A stretch of 29,573 nt of DNA from JBOHSA01 sp050732995 (GTDB taxonomy: Bacteria > Gemmatimonadota > Gemmatimonadetes > Gemmatimonadales > GWC2-71-9), in NCBI GenBank assembly GCA_050732995.1, contig JBOHSA010000110.1:1-29573 (forward strand). The letters are read 5' to 3'. Shown one piece after another: positions 15,947 to 22,919 of the stretch; positions within the stretch are counted from its first letter, which is position 1, and each line of letters starts with the position of its first letter. Below the pieces are notes generated by a model, which made no database searches, was not told the origin of the DNA, and worked only from the letters and a program-made list of their open reading frames with translations. The translations under genes were made by a program, and so were the position numbers.

Positions 15947-16611
15947 ACGGCGGCCTTGGCGCGGGCGACCAGCTTGCTCCAGTCGCTGAGGAACTGATCG
16001 AGCCCCCGGTCGGTCAGGGGGTGCAGGAGCAGCTTCTTCAGCACGTCGGGCGGCAACGTCACGACATCCGCGCCGATGATCGCGGCCTCGACGACGTGGC
16101 GCGGGTGGCGAATCGAGGCGGCGAGGATCTCGGTCGCGATCTGGTAATTGTTGAAGATCACGCGGGCCTCGCGGATGACGTCCATCCCCTCCTGGCCGAC
16201 GTCGTCGATCCGCCCGATGAAGGGGCTGACAAAGTTGGCGCCCGCCTTGGCCGCGATCAGGCACTGGACGCTCGAGAAGCACAGCGTGACGTTCGTCTTA
16301 ATGCCGTCCGTGGCGAGGCGCCGCACCGCCACCATCCCCTGTTCGAGCATCGGGATCTTGACGACGATGTTGTCGGCGAGCTTGGCGAGATCCGTGCCTT
16401 CCTTCACCATCCCGTCGGCGTCGATCGCCACGACCTCCGCCGAGACGGGACCGTCGATTAGGGAGCAGATCTCCTTCAGCACGTCCTTGGGGTCGAGATC
16501 GCCCGCCTGCTTGGAGAGGAGGGTCGGGTTGGTCGTCACGCCGTCGATCAGCCCGGCCTGGGCCGCCCAGCTGATGTCTTTGAGGCTCGCGGTGTCGAGG
16601 AAAAACTTCAT
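15943..16611 (-). CDS. tal: Transaldolase (small, MipB/TalC-type)
   Basis: Class I aldolase of 222 residues, the short decameric transaldolase/F6P-aldolase family. It shows KFFLDTASL at the start, GVTTNPTLL (24-32), the Schiff-base Lys85 in NIVVKIPM, and TNVTLCFSSVQ. Two positions speak for transaldolase rather than fructose-6-phosphate aldolase: SAEV with Glu59 (Gln in FSA) and Phe in FVSPFIGRIDD (Tyr in FSA). That distinction is family knowledge applied by eye. It would exchange three-carbon units in the non-oxidative pentose phosphate pathway, and so could feed ribose-5-phosphate, hence PRPP, to the purine genes it precedes. ATG 16611 lies 3 nt after truA. Confidence 0.9.
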   Translation of the reverse strand: MKFFLDTASLKDISWAAQAGLIDGVTTNPTLLSKQAGDLDPKDVLKEICSLIDGPVSAEVVAIDADGMVKEGTDLAKLADNIVVKIPMLEQGMVAVRRLATDGIKTNVTLCFSSVQCLIAAKAGANFVSPFIGRIDDVGQEGMDVIREARVIFNNYQIATEILAASIRHPRHVVEAAIIGADVVTLPPDVLKKLLLHPLTDRGLDQFLSDWSKLVARAKAAV

Positions 16612-16614
16612 GGC

Positions 16615-17418
16615 TCAGCGCTCGGCGTAGAGGTCCGGGGGGTAGCGCACCGCCTCCAGGTAGAGCCCCTGGGGCGGCGCGGGCGGGCTGGCCGCCTGAT
16701 TGTCGGTCGCGGCGAGCAAGCGGGGAAAATCCGACGCTGGGCGCCGGCCGAGGGCGATGTCCACCATCGTACCCACGAGAAAGCGCACCATGCGGTGCAG
16801 AAACCGATCAGCCTCGATCGTGAACGTCACCCCCGCTCCGTCCGCTCGCGGCGCCCAGTGGGCGAGCGCCACGCGGCACCGGTAGTGGGGCTGCGCCGCG
16901 GTGGCCGCGGCCAGACCGCGGAAGTTGTGCTCGCCCACCAGGGCGGCCGCCGCTTGCGCCAGCGCGTCCGAGGCGAGCGGTCGGCCGTTGCCCAGCGCCC
17001 ACTCGTAAGGCCGGCGAAAGGGCGACTGGGAGCCGTCGTCCGTGCCGATCACGTAGCGATACCGGCGCGCGAGCGCGCTCTTGCGCGCGTGAAACTCCGG
17101 CTGCATCGGATGCACCCGCTCCACCCAGACGTCCCGCGGCAGGAGCGAATTCAACGCCCGGCGGAGCTCCGTCGCCGCGTTGCTGCCCGGCGCGCTCTCC
17201 GCCCACCGCCCCACGGCGCTGAACCCCACTCCCTGGCCGAGCGCGTGCACCCCGGTGTCCGTCCGACCGGCACTGAGCGCGGCGGTGCGCCCTCCCATCA
17301 GGCGCTCCAGCACCGCCTCGAACTCCGCTTGCACCGTGCGCCCTGTGGCCTGGCGCTGCCACCCCATAAACCCCGCCCCGTCGTAGTGCGTCACCGCGAG
17401 GTAGGGCCGGCTCGTCAC
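16615..17418 (-). CDS. truA: tRNA pseudouridine(38-40) synthase
   Basis: Converts uridines 38-40 in the tRNA anticodon arm to pseudouridine. It has 267 residues, the normal TruA length. The catalytic Asp54 lies in SAGRTDTGVHALGQ. Other TruA marks are YDGAGFMGWQRQ near the N-terminus, FHARKSALARRYRYVI, GEHNFRGLA and RFLHRMVRFLVGTMVDIALGR. The start is GTG 17418; there is no Shine-Dalgarno sequence, but a good promoter ends 6 nt before it, so the mRNA is predicted to be leaderless. Longer in-frame starts upstream cross the promoter. First gene of the long minus-strand purine/phospholipid cluster. Confidence 0.94.
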   Translation of the reverse strand: MTSRPYLAVTHYDGAGFMGWQRQATGRTVQAEFEAVLERLMGGRTAALSAGRTDTGVHALGQGVGFSAVGRWAESAPGSNAATELRRALNSLLPRDVWVERVHPMQPEFHARKSALARRYRYVIGTDDGSQSPFRRPYEWALGNGRPLASDALAQAAAALVGEHNFRGLAAATAAQPHYRCRVALAHWAPRADGAGVTFTIEADRFLHRMVRFLVGTMVDIALGRRPASDFPRLLAATDNQAASPPAPPQGLYLEAVRYPPDLYAER

Positions 17419-17424
17419 GCGCGA

Positions 17425-17453
17425 AAGATAGGGCAAACGCAGGGCCCTTTCAA
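17425..17453 (-). promoter_or_regulatory. Promoter of the truA-pur-psd-ppdK cluster, predicted leaderless
   Basis: On the minus strand: -35 TTGAAA (17448-17453), exact 17-bp spacer, -10 TATCTT (17425-17430), then TCGCGC and the GTG of truA. It is divergent from the trpD promoter; the two -35 boxes are 22 bp apart. Confidence 0.65.
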
Positions 17454-17466
17454 GACGCGCAACCCG

Positions 17467-17482
17467 TTGTCCTGTTTGACAA
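17467..17482. repeat. Small inverted repeat TTGTC-N6-GACAA over the trpD -35 box
   Basis: Arms 17467-17471 and 17478-17482 are perfectly complementary and the right arm overlaps the -35 element. It could be an operator between the divergent truA and trpD promoters, but a 5-bp arm can arise by chance. Confidence 0.3.
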
Positions 17483-17505
17483 AAGGCGATTTTGCGGGGT
17501 AGCTT
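17476..17505 (+). promoter_or_regulatory. Promoter of trpD
   Basis: -35 consensus TTGACA (17476-17481), 18-bp spacer, -10 TAGCTT (17500-17505). The predicted transcript starts near 17512, leaving about 13 nt before ATG 17525, too short for a trp leader peptide or attenuator. Confidence 0.65.
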
Positions 17506-17524
17506 TTCCCCACGCCGAGACCCC

Positions 17525-18592
17525 ATGCCTGACCCATCCGTGCCTCCGACTCCGCCGCGCCCCCCCTCACCGTTGCAGCAGGCGCTCGCCACCCTGGCCA
17601 ACCGCCAGTCCCTGAGCGCCGAGCTCGCGACCGAGGTCTTCGGAGCCGTGATGCAGGGCGAAGCCTCACCGGCTCAGATCGGCGCGCTGCTCATGGGCCT
17701 GCGGGCCAAGGGAGAAACGCCCGATGAGGTGGCCGGCGCCGCCCGGGCGCTGCGGGCGGCCATGGTGCGCGTTCAGGCGGCGGCCGCTCCCCTGGTGGAT
17801 ACCTGCGGCACCGGCGGCGGCGCGGTGCCGACGTTCAACATCTCGACCGTCGCGGCGTTCGTGGCGGCCGGGGCGGGAGCGATCGTCGCGAAGCACGGCA
17901 ACCGGTCGTTCACCTCCCGATGCGGCTCGGCCGACGTCCTCGAGGCGCTGGGGGTGCGCATCACCCTCGACGCCGGGGGCGCGGCGCGCGTGCTGCGGGA
18001 GGCCGGCGTGGTCTTCCTGTTCGCGCCCAACTTCCACCCCGCGATGCGGCACGTGGGACCGGTGCGGCGAGAGCTCGGAGTCCCCTCGGTGATGAACCTG
18101 CTGGGGCCTCTCGCCAACCCCGCCGGCGCGCGACGACAGGTGATTGGCGTCGCGGATCCCGACCGGGCACCGCTGATGGCCGCAGCGCTGGCTCGGCTCG
18201 GGACGGAGCACGCGCTCGTCGTCCACGGGCGCATCGGAATGGACGAGATCTCCCCTGAGGGGCTCACCGACGTCTGGGAGATCCGCGCCGCTCGGGTTAC
18301 GACCTGGCAACTGGACCCGGCGGAGTTCGATCTGGCGGCCGCAGCGGGAGCTCTGCGGGGTGGGGAGCCGGCGGAAAACGCGGCCCGGGTGGAGGGGATC
18401 CTGTCCCGGAACGGCCACGATGCCTCGGGGCGTGCCGCGGTGATCCTCAACGCGGGCGCCGCGATCTACGTGGCGGGGCTCGTCTCGAGCTTCGGCGCCG
18501 GTGTGCAACGTGCCGCCGAGGCACTGGCGTTCGGGCTGGGTCGGGAAGCGCTCGAGCGCCTGCGCCGCGCGAGCGCTAGTACTTCCGGATGA
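17525..18592 (+). CDS. trpD: Anthranilate phosphoribosyltransferase
   Basis: Second step of tryptophan synthesis: anthranilate + PRPP to phosphoribosyl-anthranilate. It has 355 residues, including a Pro-rich N-terminal extension of about 15. The PRPP-binding segment DTCGTGGGAVPTFNIST (92-108) and KHGNRSFTSRCGSADVLEALG (starting at 123) are diagnostic, with GPVRRELGVPSVMNLLGPLANP following. No TrpG domain is fused. The stop codon lies 17 bp inside the 3' end of lexA, which runs toward it on the other strand. trpE and trpG are not in the window, and trpC resumes only after lexA. Confidence 0.96.
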   Translation: MPDPSVPPTPPRPPSPLQQALATLANRQSLSAELATEVFGAVMQGEASPAQIGALLMGLRAKGETPDEVAGAARALRAAMVRVQAAAAPLVDTCGTGGGAVPTFNISTVAAFVAAGAGAIVAKHGNRSFTSRCGSADVLEALGVRITLDAGGAARVLREAGVVFLFAPNFHPAMRHVGPVRRELGVPSVMNLLGPLANPAGARRQVIGVADPDRAPLMAAALARLGTEHALVVHGRIGMDEISPEGLTDVWEIRAARVTTWQLDPAEFDLAAAAGALRGGEPAENAARVEGILSRNGHDASGRAAVILNAGAAIYVAGLVSSFGAGVQRAAEALAFGLGREALERLRRASASTSG

Positions 18593-19184
18593 CCCCGACC
18601 ACGACGCCCTGGACCATGATGTCCCGCTCGTTGACACGCAGCGGGCTCATCGTGGGGTTGGCGGGTTGCAGCCTGATCCAGCCGCCCGGCTCGCGGTAAA
18701 ACCGCTTGACGGTGGCGCTCGTCCCATGCACCAAGGCGACGACCATCTGGCCGCTGTCGGCCTGGTTTTTCTCATGTACCACGACGTAGTCCCCGTCCTT
18801 GATCTGCTCGTCGATCATGGATTCGCCGCGGACCTTCAGGACGTAGCTGCGCCCGCGCCGTGGGATCAGCTCGTCGGGGACGGCGATGGTGTCGTCGCCC
18901 GAGATCGCCTCGATCGGCTCGCCGGCCGCCACGAGCCCGAGGAGCGGCAGCTCGGTGGCGCCCGTCTGTCCGTTGGGGGGGACGATTTCGATGGCCCGGC
19001 TCTCATTGTGCGCCCGGCGGATGGAGCCCTTCCGCTCGAGGTTGGTGAGGTGCTCATGCACGGTGGCGAGAGACTGAAAGCCGAATTGCCGAGCGATCTC
19101 CTCGAAGCTCGGGGCGTAGCCCTTAGCCTCGATATGCCCGGCGATGAAGTCCAGAATCTCGCGCTGACGGCGCGTCAGGGGCAC
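18576..19184 (-). CDS. lexA: LexA repressor (SOS regulator, autoprotease)
   Basis: 202-residue SOS repressor. The N-terminal winged helix-turn-helix (about 3-65) has LTRRQREILDFIAGHIEAKG and PSFEEIARQFGFQSLATVHEHL. The S24-type latent protease domain has the Ala87-Gly88 cleavage bond in LLGLVAAGEPIEA, Ser122 in GESM and Lys160 in ATVKRF. The start is GTG 19184, with GGAGG 4 nt upstream; an in-frame ATG at 19241 overlaps the promoter and would add 19 unrelated residues. The recognition-helix region differs from the E. coli sequence, so a non-E. coli box is expected. It lies antisense between trpD (tail-to-tail, 17-bp overlap) and trpC (divergent). Confidence 0.96.
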   Translation of the reverse strand: MPLTRRQREILDFIAGHIEAKGYAPSFEEIARQFGFQSLATVHEHLTNLERKGSIRRAHNESRAIEIVPPNGQTGATELPLLGLVAAGEPIEAISGDDTIAVPDELIPRRGRSYVLKVRGESMIDEQIKDGDYVVVHEKNQADSGQMVVALVHGTSATVKRFYREPGGWIRLQPANPTMSPLRVNERDIMVQGVVVGVIRKY

Positions 19185-19188
19185 GATC

Positions 19189-19193
19189 CCTCC
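19189..19193 (-). promoter_or_regulatory. Ribosome binding site fixing the lexA GTG start
   Basis: On the minus strand GGAGG (within GGGAGGG) precedes GTG by GATC. It overrules the longer ATG start at 19241. Confidence 0.6.
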
Positions 19194-19194
19194 C

Positions 19195-19209
19195 GAAGAT
19201 ATCCCGAAG
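19195..19209 (-). promoter_or_regulatory. Candidate LexA site 2: CTTC-N7-CTTC
   Basis: A 15-bp direct repeat between the predicted transcript start and the lexA start codon, with the same 11-bp half-site period as site 1. The wider unit is TTCGGG repeated at 11 bp. It resembles the Alphaproteobacterial SOS box GTTC-N7-GTTC with one base changed per half. Confidence 0.35.
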
Positions 19210-19213
19210 CTGG

Positions 19214-19241
19214 AATCTACCCGAAAATCGACCGAACGCAA
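19214..19241 (-). promoter_or_regulatory. Promoter of lexA
   Basis: On the minus strand: -35 TTGCGT (19236-19241), 16-bp spacer, -10 TAGATT (19214-19219). The predicted transcript starts near 19207, leaving a short leader with a strong ribosome site. Candidate LexA site 1 lies mainly in the spacer. Confidence 0.5.
19223..19237 (-). promoter_or_regulatory. Candidate LexA site 1: GTTC-N7-TTTC
   Basis: A direct-repeat site in the lexA promoter spacer, touching the -35 box; binding here would block RNA polymerase, as expected for autorepression. It also lies just upstream of trpC on the other strand. One base differs from GTTC-N7-GTTC. Confidence 0.4.
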
Positions 19242-19243
19242 GG

Positions 19244-20038
19244 ATGACGACGCCGACCCTTGACCAACTACTGGCGGCCACTCGACGCAGAATTGAACGG
19301 CTCTGGGACCGCGCCCGGGAGCTCGAGCGGGCGGCCGCCGCGGCCCCGCCGCCCGCCCCGTTCGGTCCGCTGGCCCGGGGAGGCACGGTCGGGGTGATCG
19401 CCGAAGTCAAGCGCCGGTCCCCCTCGGCGGGGGCGATTCGGGAGGATCTGGATCCCGTGGCGCATGCGCGGGCCTATGTTGACGGCGGGGCGGTCGCGGT
19501 CTCCGTGCTCACCGAAGACGCGCACTTCGGCGGCACGCTCGAGGATCTGGCGCGCGTGGCACGCGCGGTCGCCGTGCCCGTGCTGCGGAAGGATTTCCTG
19601 CTCGACGAGCTCCAGCTCTTCGAAGCTCGAGCGGCGGGGGCGAGTCTGGTGCTGCTGATCGTGCGGGCGCTCACGCCGCCGCAGCTCAGTCGGCTGGCGC
19701 GAGCGGCTCGCGGGCTGGCGCTCGGGACGCTGGTGGAGGTGCATACCGAGGCGGAGCTCGCGTGCGCCTTGGACGTCGCGCCGGCGGCGGTGGGGGTGAA
19801 CAGCCGGGACCTCGCGACGTTCGCCGTGGACCTGAGCGCGGCGGAGCGGCTGCTCGCCCAGGTGCCCGCCGGGATCCCTGCCGTGGCGGAAAGCGGGGTC
19901 GAGTCCCGCACCGAGGTCGAGCGGCTGGCCCGGGCCGGCGCGGACCTGGTGCTCGTCGGCGCATCGGTCGCGCGCGCCGCCGACCCCACCCAGGCGGTCC
20001 GGGCACTGGTGGGTGTGCCAAGAAGGGGGCGGACATGA
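19244..20038 (+). CDS. trpC: Indole-3-glycerol phosphate synthase
   Basis: Ring-closing decarboxylase that makes indole-3-glycerol phosphate. It has 264 residues in one TIM-barrel domain, without a fused TrpF. Motifs: VIAEVKRRSPSAG with catalytic Lys, VSVLTEDAHFGGTLEDL, PVLRKDFLLDELQLFEARAAGA, VGVNSRDLATF, AVAESGVES and LVLVGASV. The start ATG 19244 has AAGG immediately adjacent, too close for normal spacing, and no convincing forward promoter was found. The gene may depend on read-through from trpD across the lexA locus or on a promoter I cannot recognise. The stop overlaps trpB as ATGA. Confidence 0.95.
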   Translation: MTTPTLDQLLAATRRRIERLWDRARELERAAAAAPPPAPFGPLARGGTVGVIAEVKRRSPSAGAIREDLDPVAHARAYVDGGAVAVSVLTEDAHFGGTLEDLARVARAVAVPVLRKDFLLDELQLFEARAAGASLVLLIVRALTPPQLSRLARAARGLALGTLVEVHTEAELACALDVAPAAVGVNSRDLATFAVDLSAAERLLAQVPAGIPAVAESGVESRTEVERLARAGADLVLVGASVARAADPTQAVRALVGVPRRGRT

Positions 20039-21246
20039 CGGCGCTCCAGGGTCGCTTCGGACCGTACGGCGGCCGCTACGTGCCTGAAACGCTGATGGCG
20101 GCGCTCGAAGAGCTGGAGCGCGTGTACGGCGCAGCGCGGGCCGATCCGGCGTTTCACGCCGAGCTCGAGGGCCTGTTGCGGGAATATGTGGGGCGGCCCA
20201 CGCCGCTCACCGAGGCGCCGCGGCTCGCCGCCGAACTCGGCAGCGGGGTCCGGGTCGTGCTCAAGCGTGAGGACCTGAATCACACCGGCGCTCACAAGAT
20301 CAACAACACCCTCGGGCAGGCGCTGCTAGCGCGGCGGATGGGGAAGCGCCGCATCATCGCCGAAACCGGGGCCGGACAGCACGGCGTGGCCACGGCGACG
20401 GTCTGTGCGCGCTTCGGCCTCGAATGCGTCGTGTACATGGGCGAGGAGGACATGCAGCGCCAGCGGCTGAACGTCTACCGCATGGAGTTGATGGGGGCGC
20501 GGGTGGTGCCCGTCACCGCGGGGACCCGGACGCTGAAGGATGCGACCAACGAAGCGCTCCGCGACTGGGTCACCAACGTGACGACCACGCACTACATCAT
20601 CGGGTCGGTGGTGGGGCCGGACCCGTTTCCCCGCCTCGTGCGGGATTTCCAGTCGGTCATCGGGCGGGAAGCGCGGGCCCAGATCCTCGAGCGGTTCGGC
20701 CGGCTGCCGCGCACCGTCGTCGCCTGCGTCGGCGGCGGCTCGAACGCGCTGGGGATCTTCACGGCCTTCCTGGGGGACCGAGAGGTAGGCTTGGTGGGGG
20801 TGGAGGCGGCGGGCGACGGCCTCGACACGCCGCGGCATGCCGCTTCACTCGGCCGCGGCCGGCCCGGCGTGTTTCACGGCAGCTTGAGCTACCTGTTGCA
20901 GGATGCCGACGGCCAAGTCCTGGGAGCGCACTCCGTGTCCGCCGGGCTCGACTATCCGGGGGTGGGGCCCGAGCATGCTTACCTGAAGGACGAGGGCCGG
21001 GTATTGTATGAGGCGGTCACCGACCGTCAGGCGCTGGACGCCTTTGCGGCTGTGAGCCGCCTGGAAGGCATTCTGCCCGCCTTGGAGAGCGCCCATGCCG
21101 TCGCCTGGGTGCTGGCCCAGCGGGACGGAGCGGGGCGGAAGGGCGGCGGTCGCTGGACCGACGGCGATGTCGTGCTGATCAACCTGAGCGGCCGGGGCGA
21201 TAAGGACGTCGCCTTGGTCGCGGAACTCACCGGAGCCGCCCTCTGA
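20035..21246 (+). CDS. trpB: Tryptophan synthase beta subunit
   Basis: PLP enzyme condensing indole and serine to tryptophan. It has 403 residues of the classical TrpB1 type. RFGPYGGRYVPETL opens the protein. HTGAHKINN carries the PLP Lys88, ETGAGQHGVATATVCA is the indole/Glu segment, and the phosphate loop GGGSNALG binds PLP. GLDYPGVGPEHAYLKD and the C-terminal NLSGRGDKD complete the family signature. The partner trpA does not follow directly: two signalling genes (HEAT and HD-GYP) lie between. The start overlaps the trpC stop as ATGA. Confidence 0.97.
   Translation: MTALQGRFGPYGGRYVPETLMAALEELERVYGAARADPAFHAELEGLLREYVGRPTPLTEAPRLAAELGSGVRVVLKREDLNHTGAHKINNTLGQALLARRMGKRRIIAETGAGQHGVATATVCARFGLECVVYMGEEDMQRQRLNVYRMELMGARVVPVTAGTRTLKDATNEALRDWVTNVTTTHYIIGSVVGPDPFPRLVRDFQSVIGREARAQILERFGRLPRTVVACVGGGSNALGIFTAFLGDREVGLVGVEAAGDGLDTPRHAASLGRGRPGVFHGSLSYLLQDADGQVLGAHSVSAGLDYPGVGPEHAYLKDEGRVLYEAVTDRQALDAFAAVSRLEGILPALESAHAVAWVLAQRDGAGRKGGGRWTDGDVVLINLSGRGDKDVALVAELTGAAL
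21232..21235 (+). promoter_or_regulatory. Possible ribosome binding site for a CTG start at 21243
   Basis: GGAG followed by 7 nt and then CTG, which overlaps the trpB stop as CTGA. This is the same overlap geometry as the ATGA, GTGA and TTGA junctions elsewhere in the window. It suggests that the HEAT-repeat gene starts 30 bp earlier than its first conventional start codon. Confidence 0.35.
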
Positions 21247-21272
21247 CGGACCAGCCGATCCCCGAACTGGCG

Positions 21273-22919
21273 TTGCCGCCGGCGCAGGTGGAAGAGCTCA
21301 TGCAGGTCGTGAGCAAGGGGATGCGGGCGACCCAGCTCTACCTGCCGAACAACCCGGTCTACATCCGCGCGGTGGACAACATCCGCGGCGCGTTTCGCCA
21401 GATCTGGCAGGCCACCGACGACCTCGCGCTCGACATCGCGGAAACGGAGCTGCGCTGGGAGGACGCGGTGATCTACAGTCAGCCCCAGAAGAGCGAGAGC
21501 ATCGCTTGGACGTTGTACAAGGACGGGGTGCGCTCGGTCACCTTCAAGCCGGGCGTGGAAGAGGAAGAGATTGTGCGCTTCCTGGCCGTCCTCCACCAGG
21601 CCAAGAACCTCCATGCGGACGCGCCCGATGATCTCCTGACCCTGCTGTGGGCGCAGGACTTCCAGTTTCTGAACTACACGTTCCGCGAGCTCGCGAGCGA
21701 CACCGCGGTGCCCATCGAGAAGGGCGAGACGATCCCGGAGGCCTCGCCCAACGACGTGCGCCAGACGGTGCAGCAGGAGGCGCCGCCGCCCCGCGAGGGC
21801 ATCGTCTCGATCGACGATTTCGACACGACCCTCTACTTCCTCGAGGACAAGGAGATCGAGTATCTGCGCACCGAGGTGGAGCGGGAGTATGGGCAGGATC
21901 TGCGGCGCAACGTCCTGGCCATGTTGTTCGATCTCCTCGAGCTGCAGACCTACGGGACGGTGCGGGCCGAGCTCATCTCGATCGTCGAGAATTTCCTGCC
22001 CTACCTGTTGGGGGCGGGCGATTTCCGGTCCGTGGCTTACATCCTGCGCGAGACCCGCGTGATCCTCCAGCGCGCCCGCGAGCTGATCCCCGAGCACCGC
22101 CAGGCGCTGGAGTCGCTGCCGGGCCGGCTGTCGGAGACGGAGGCGCTGTCCCAGTTGCTGCAATCGCTCGACGAGTCGACCTCGCTGCCGTCCCAGGAGG
22201 AGCTGAGCGAGATGTTGCAGGAGCTCCGGCCCCAGGCCCTGCCCACACTGATGGGGTGGATCCCGCGCATGCACAACGAGCAGGTGGCGAAGCTCGTGCA
22301 CAGCGCGGCCGAGCGGCTGGCCCAGGCGAACGCGGCCGACGTGCTGAGGGCCCTGGCCAGCGAGGATGGCGCCGCGCAGCTCGAGATGGTGCGCCTCGCC
22401 GGCCGGCTGAAGCTGCCCGGCGCGCCGGACGGGATGGGCCCGCTGCTCGAGCGCGGCGACCGGACGCTGAAGCTCGCCGTCGTGGAAGCGCTCATGGCCA
22501 TCGGGTCGCCGGGCGCCATGCGGCTGCTCGAACAGGCCGTGGAGGACCCCGAGCGCGATGTGCGCATCGCCGCCGTGAAGTTCCTGGGCCAGCGCGGCTA
22601 CCGGAACGCGTTTCCCCGCATCGAAGCGGCCGTCACGGGCGGCAAGCTCAAGAACGCGGACTTGAGCGAGAAGATGACGTTCTTCGAGGCGTTCGGGTCG
22701 CTCGCGGGCGCGAGCGGCGTCGCGGCGCTGGAGCGAATGCTCATCAGCAAGGGGCTCCTCGGGAGGAAGGAAGACCCGGAGACGCGCGCCTGCGCGGCGA
22801 TGGCGCTGGGCAAGACACGGACCCCGGACGCGCGGGCGGTGCTCGAGAAGGCCAAGGACGAGAAGGAGGCGCTGGTGCGCAACGCCGTTAGCCGCGCGCT
22901 GCGGGAGGTGGGTGGGTGA
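21273..22919 (+). CDS. HEAT-repeat protein with an N-terminal domain shared with the adjacent HD-GYP protein
   Basis: A 548-residue soluble protein (counted from TTG 21273) of unknown function. Residues about 5-140 form a domain with a helix (LMQVVSKGMRATQLYLPNNPVYIRAV), then strands (LALDIAETELRWEDAVIY) and a G-V-x-x-V-x-F-x-x-GVEEEEIVRF segment. The HD-GYP protein encoded next has the same order of elements. An acidic/Pro linker (about 145-185) leads to helical sequence. The last about 165 residues are HEAT-like repeats (LLERGDRTLKLAVVEALMAIG, LEQAVEDPERDVRIAAVKFLG). The repeats suggest protein binding. No transmembrane segment. The TTG has no ribosome site; a CTG at 21243 is better placed. 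The stop overlaps the next start as GTGA. Confidence 0.8.
   Translation: MPPAQVEELMQVVSKGMRATQLYLPNNPVYIRAVDNIRGAFRQIWQATDDLALDIAETELRWEDAVIYSQPQKSESIAWTLYKDGVRSVTFKPGVEEEEIVRFLAVLHQAKNLHADAPDDLLTLLWAQDFQFLNYTFRELASDTAVPIEKGETIPEASPNDVRQTVQQEAPPPREGIVSIDDFDTTLYFLEDKEIEYLRTEVEREYGQDLRRNVLAMLFDLLELQTYGTVRAELISIVENFLPYLLGAGDFRSVAYILRETRVILQRARELIPEHRQALESLPGRLSETEALSQLLQSLDESTSLPSQEELSEMLQELRPQALPTLMGWIPRMHNEQVAKLVHSAAERLAQANAADVLRALASEDGAAQLEMVRLAGRLKLPGAPDGMGPLLERGDRTLKLAVVEALMAIGSPGAMRLLEQAVEDPERDVRIAAVKFLGQRGYRNAFPRIEAAVTGGKLKNADLSEKMTFFEAFGSLAGASGVAALERMLISKGLLGRKEDPETRACAAMALGKTRTPDARAVLEKAKDEKEALVRNAVSRALREVGG

Noticed and set aside
15943..16611. Fructose-6-phosphate aldolase
   Set aside because: Glu in SAEV and Phe in FVSPF at the discriminating positions point to transaldolase.
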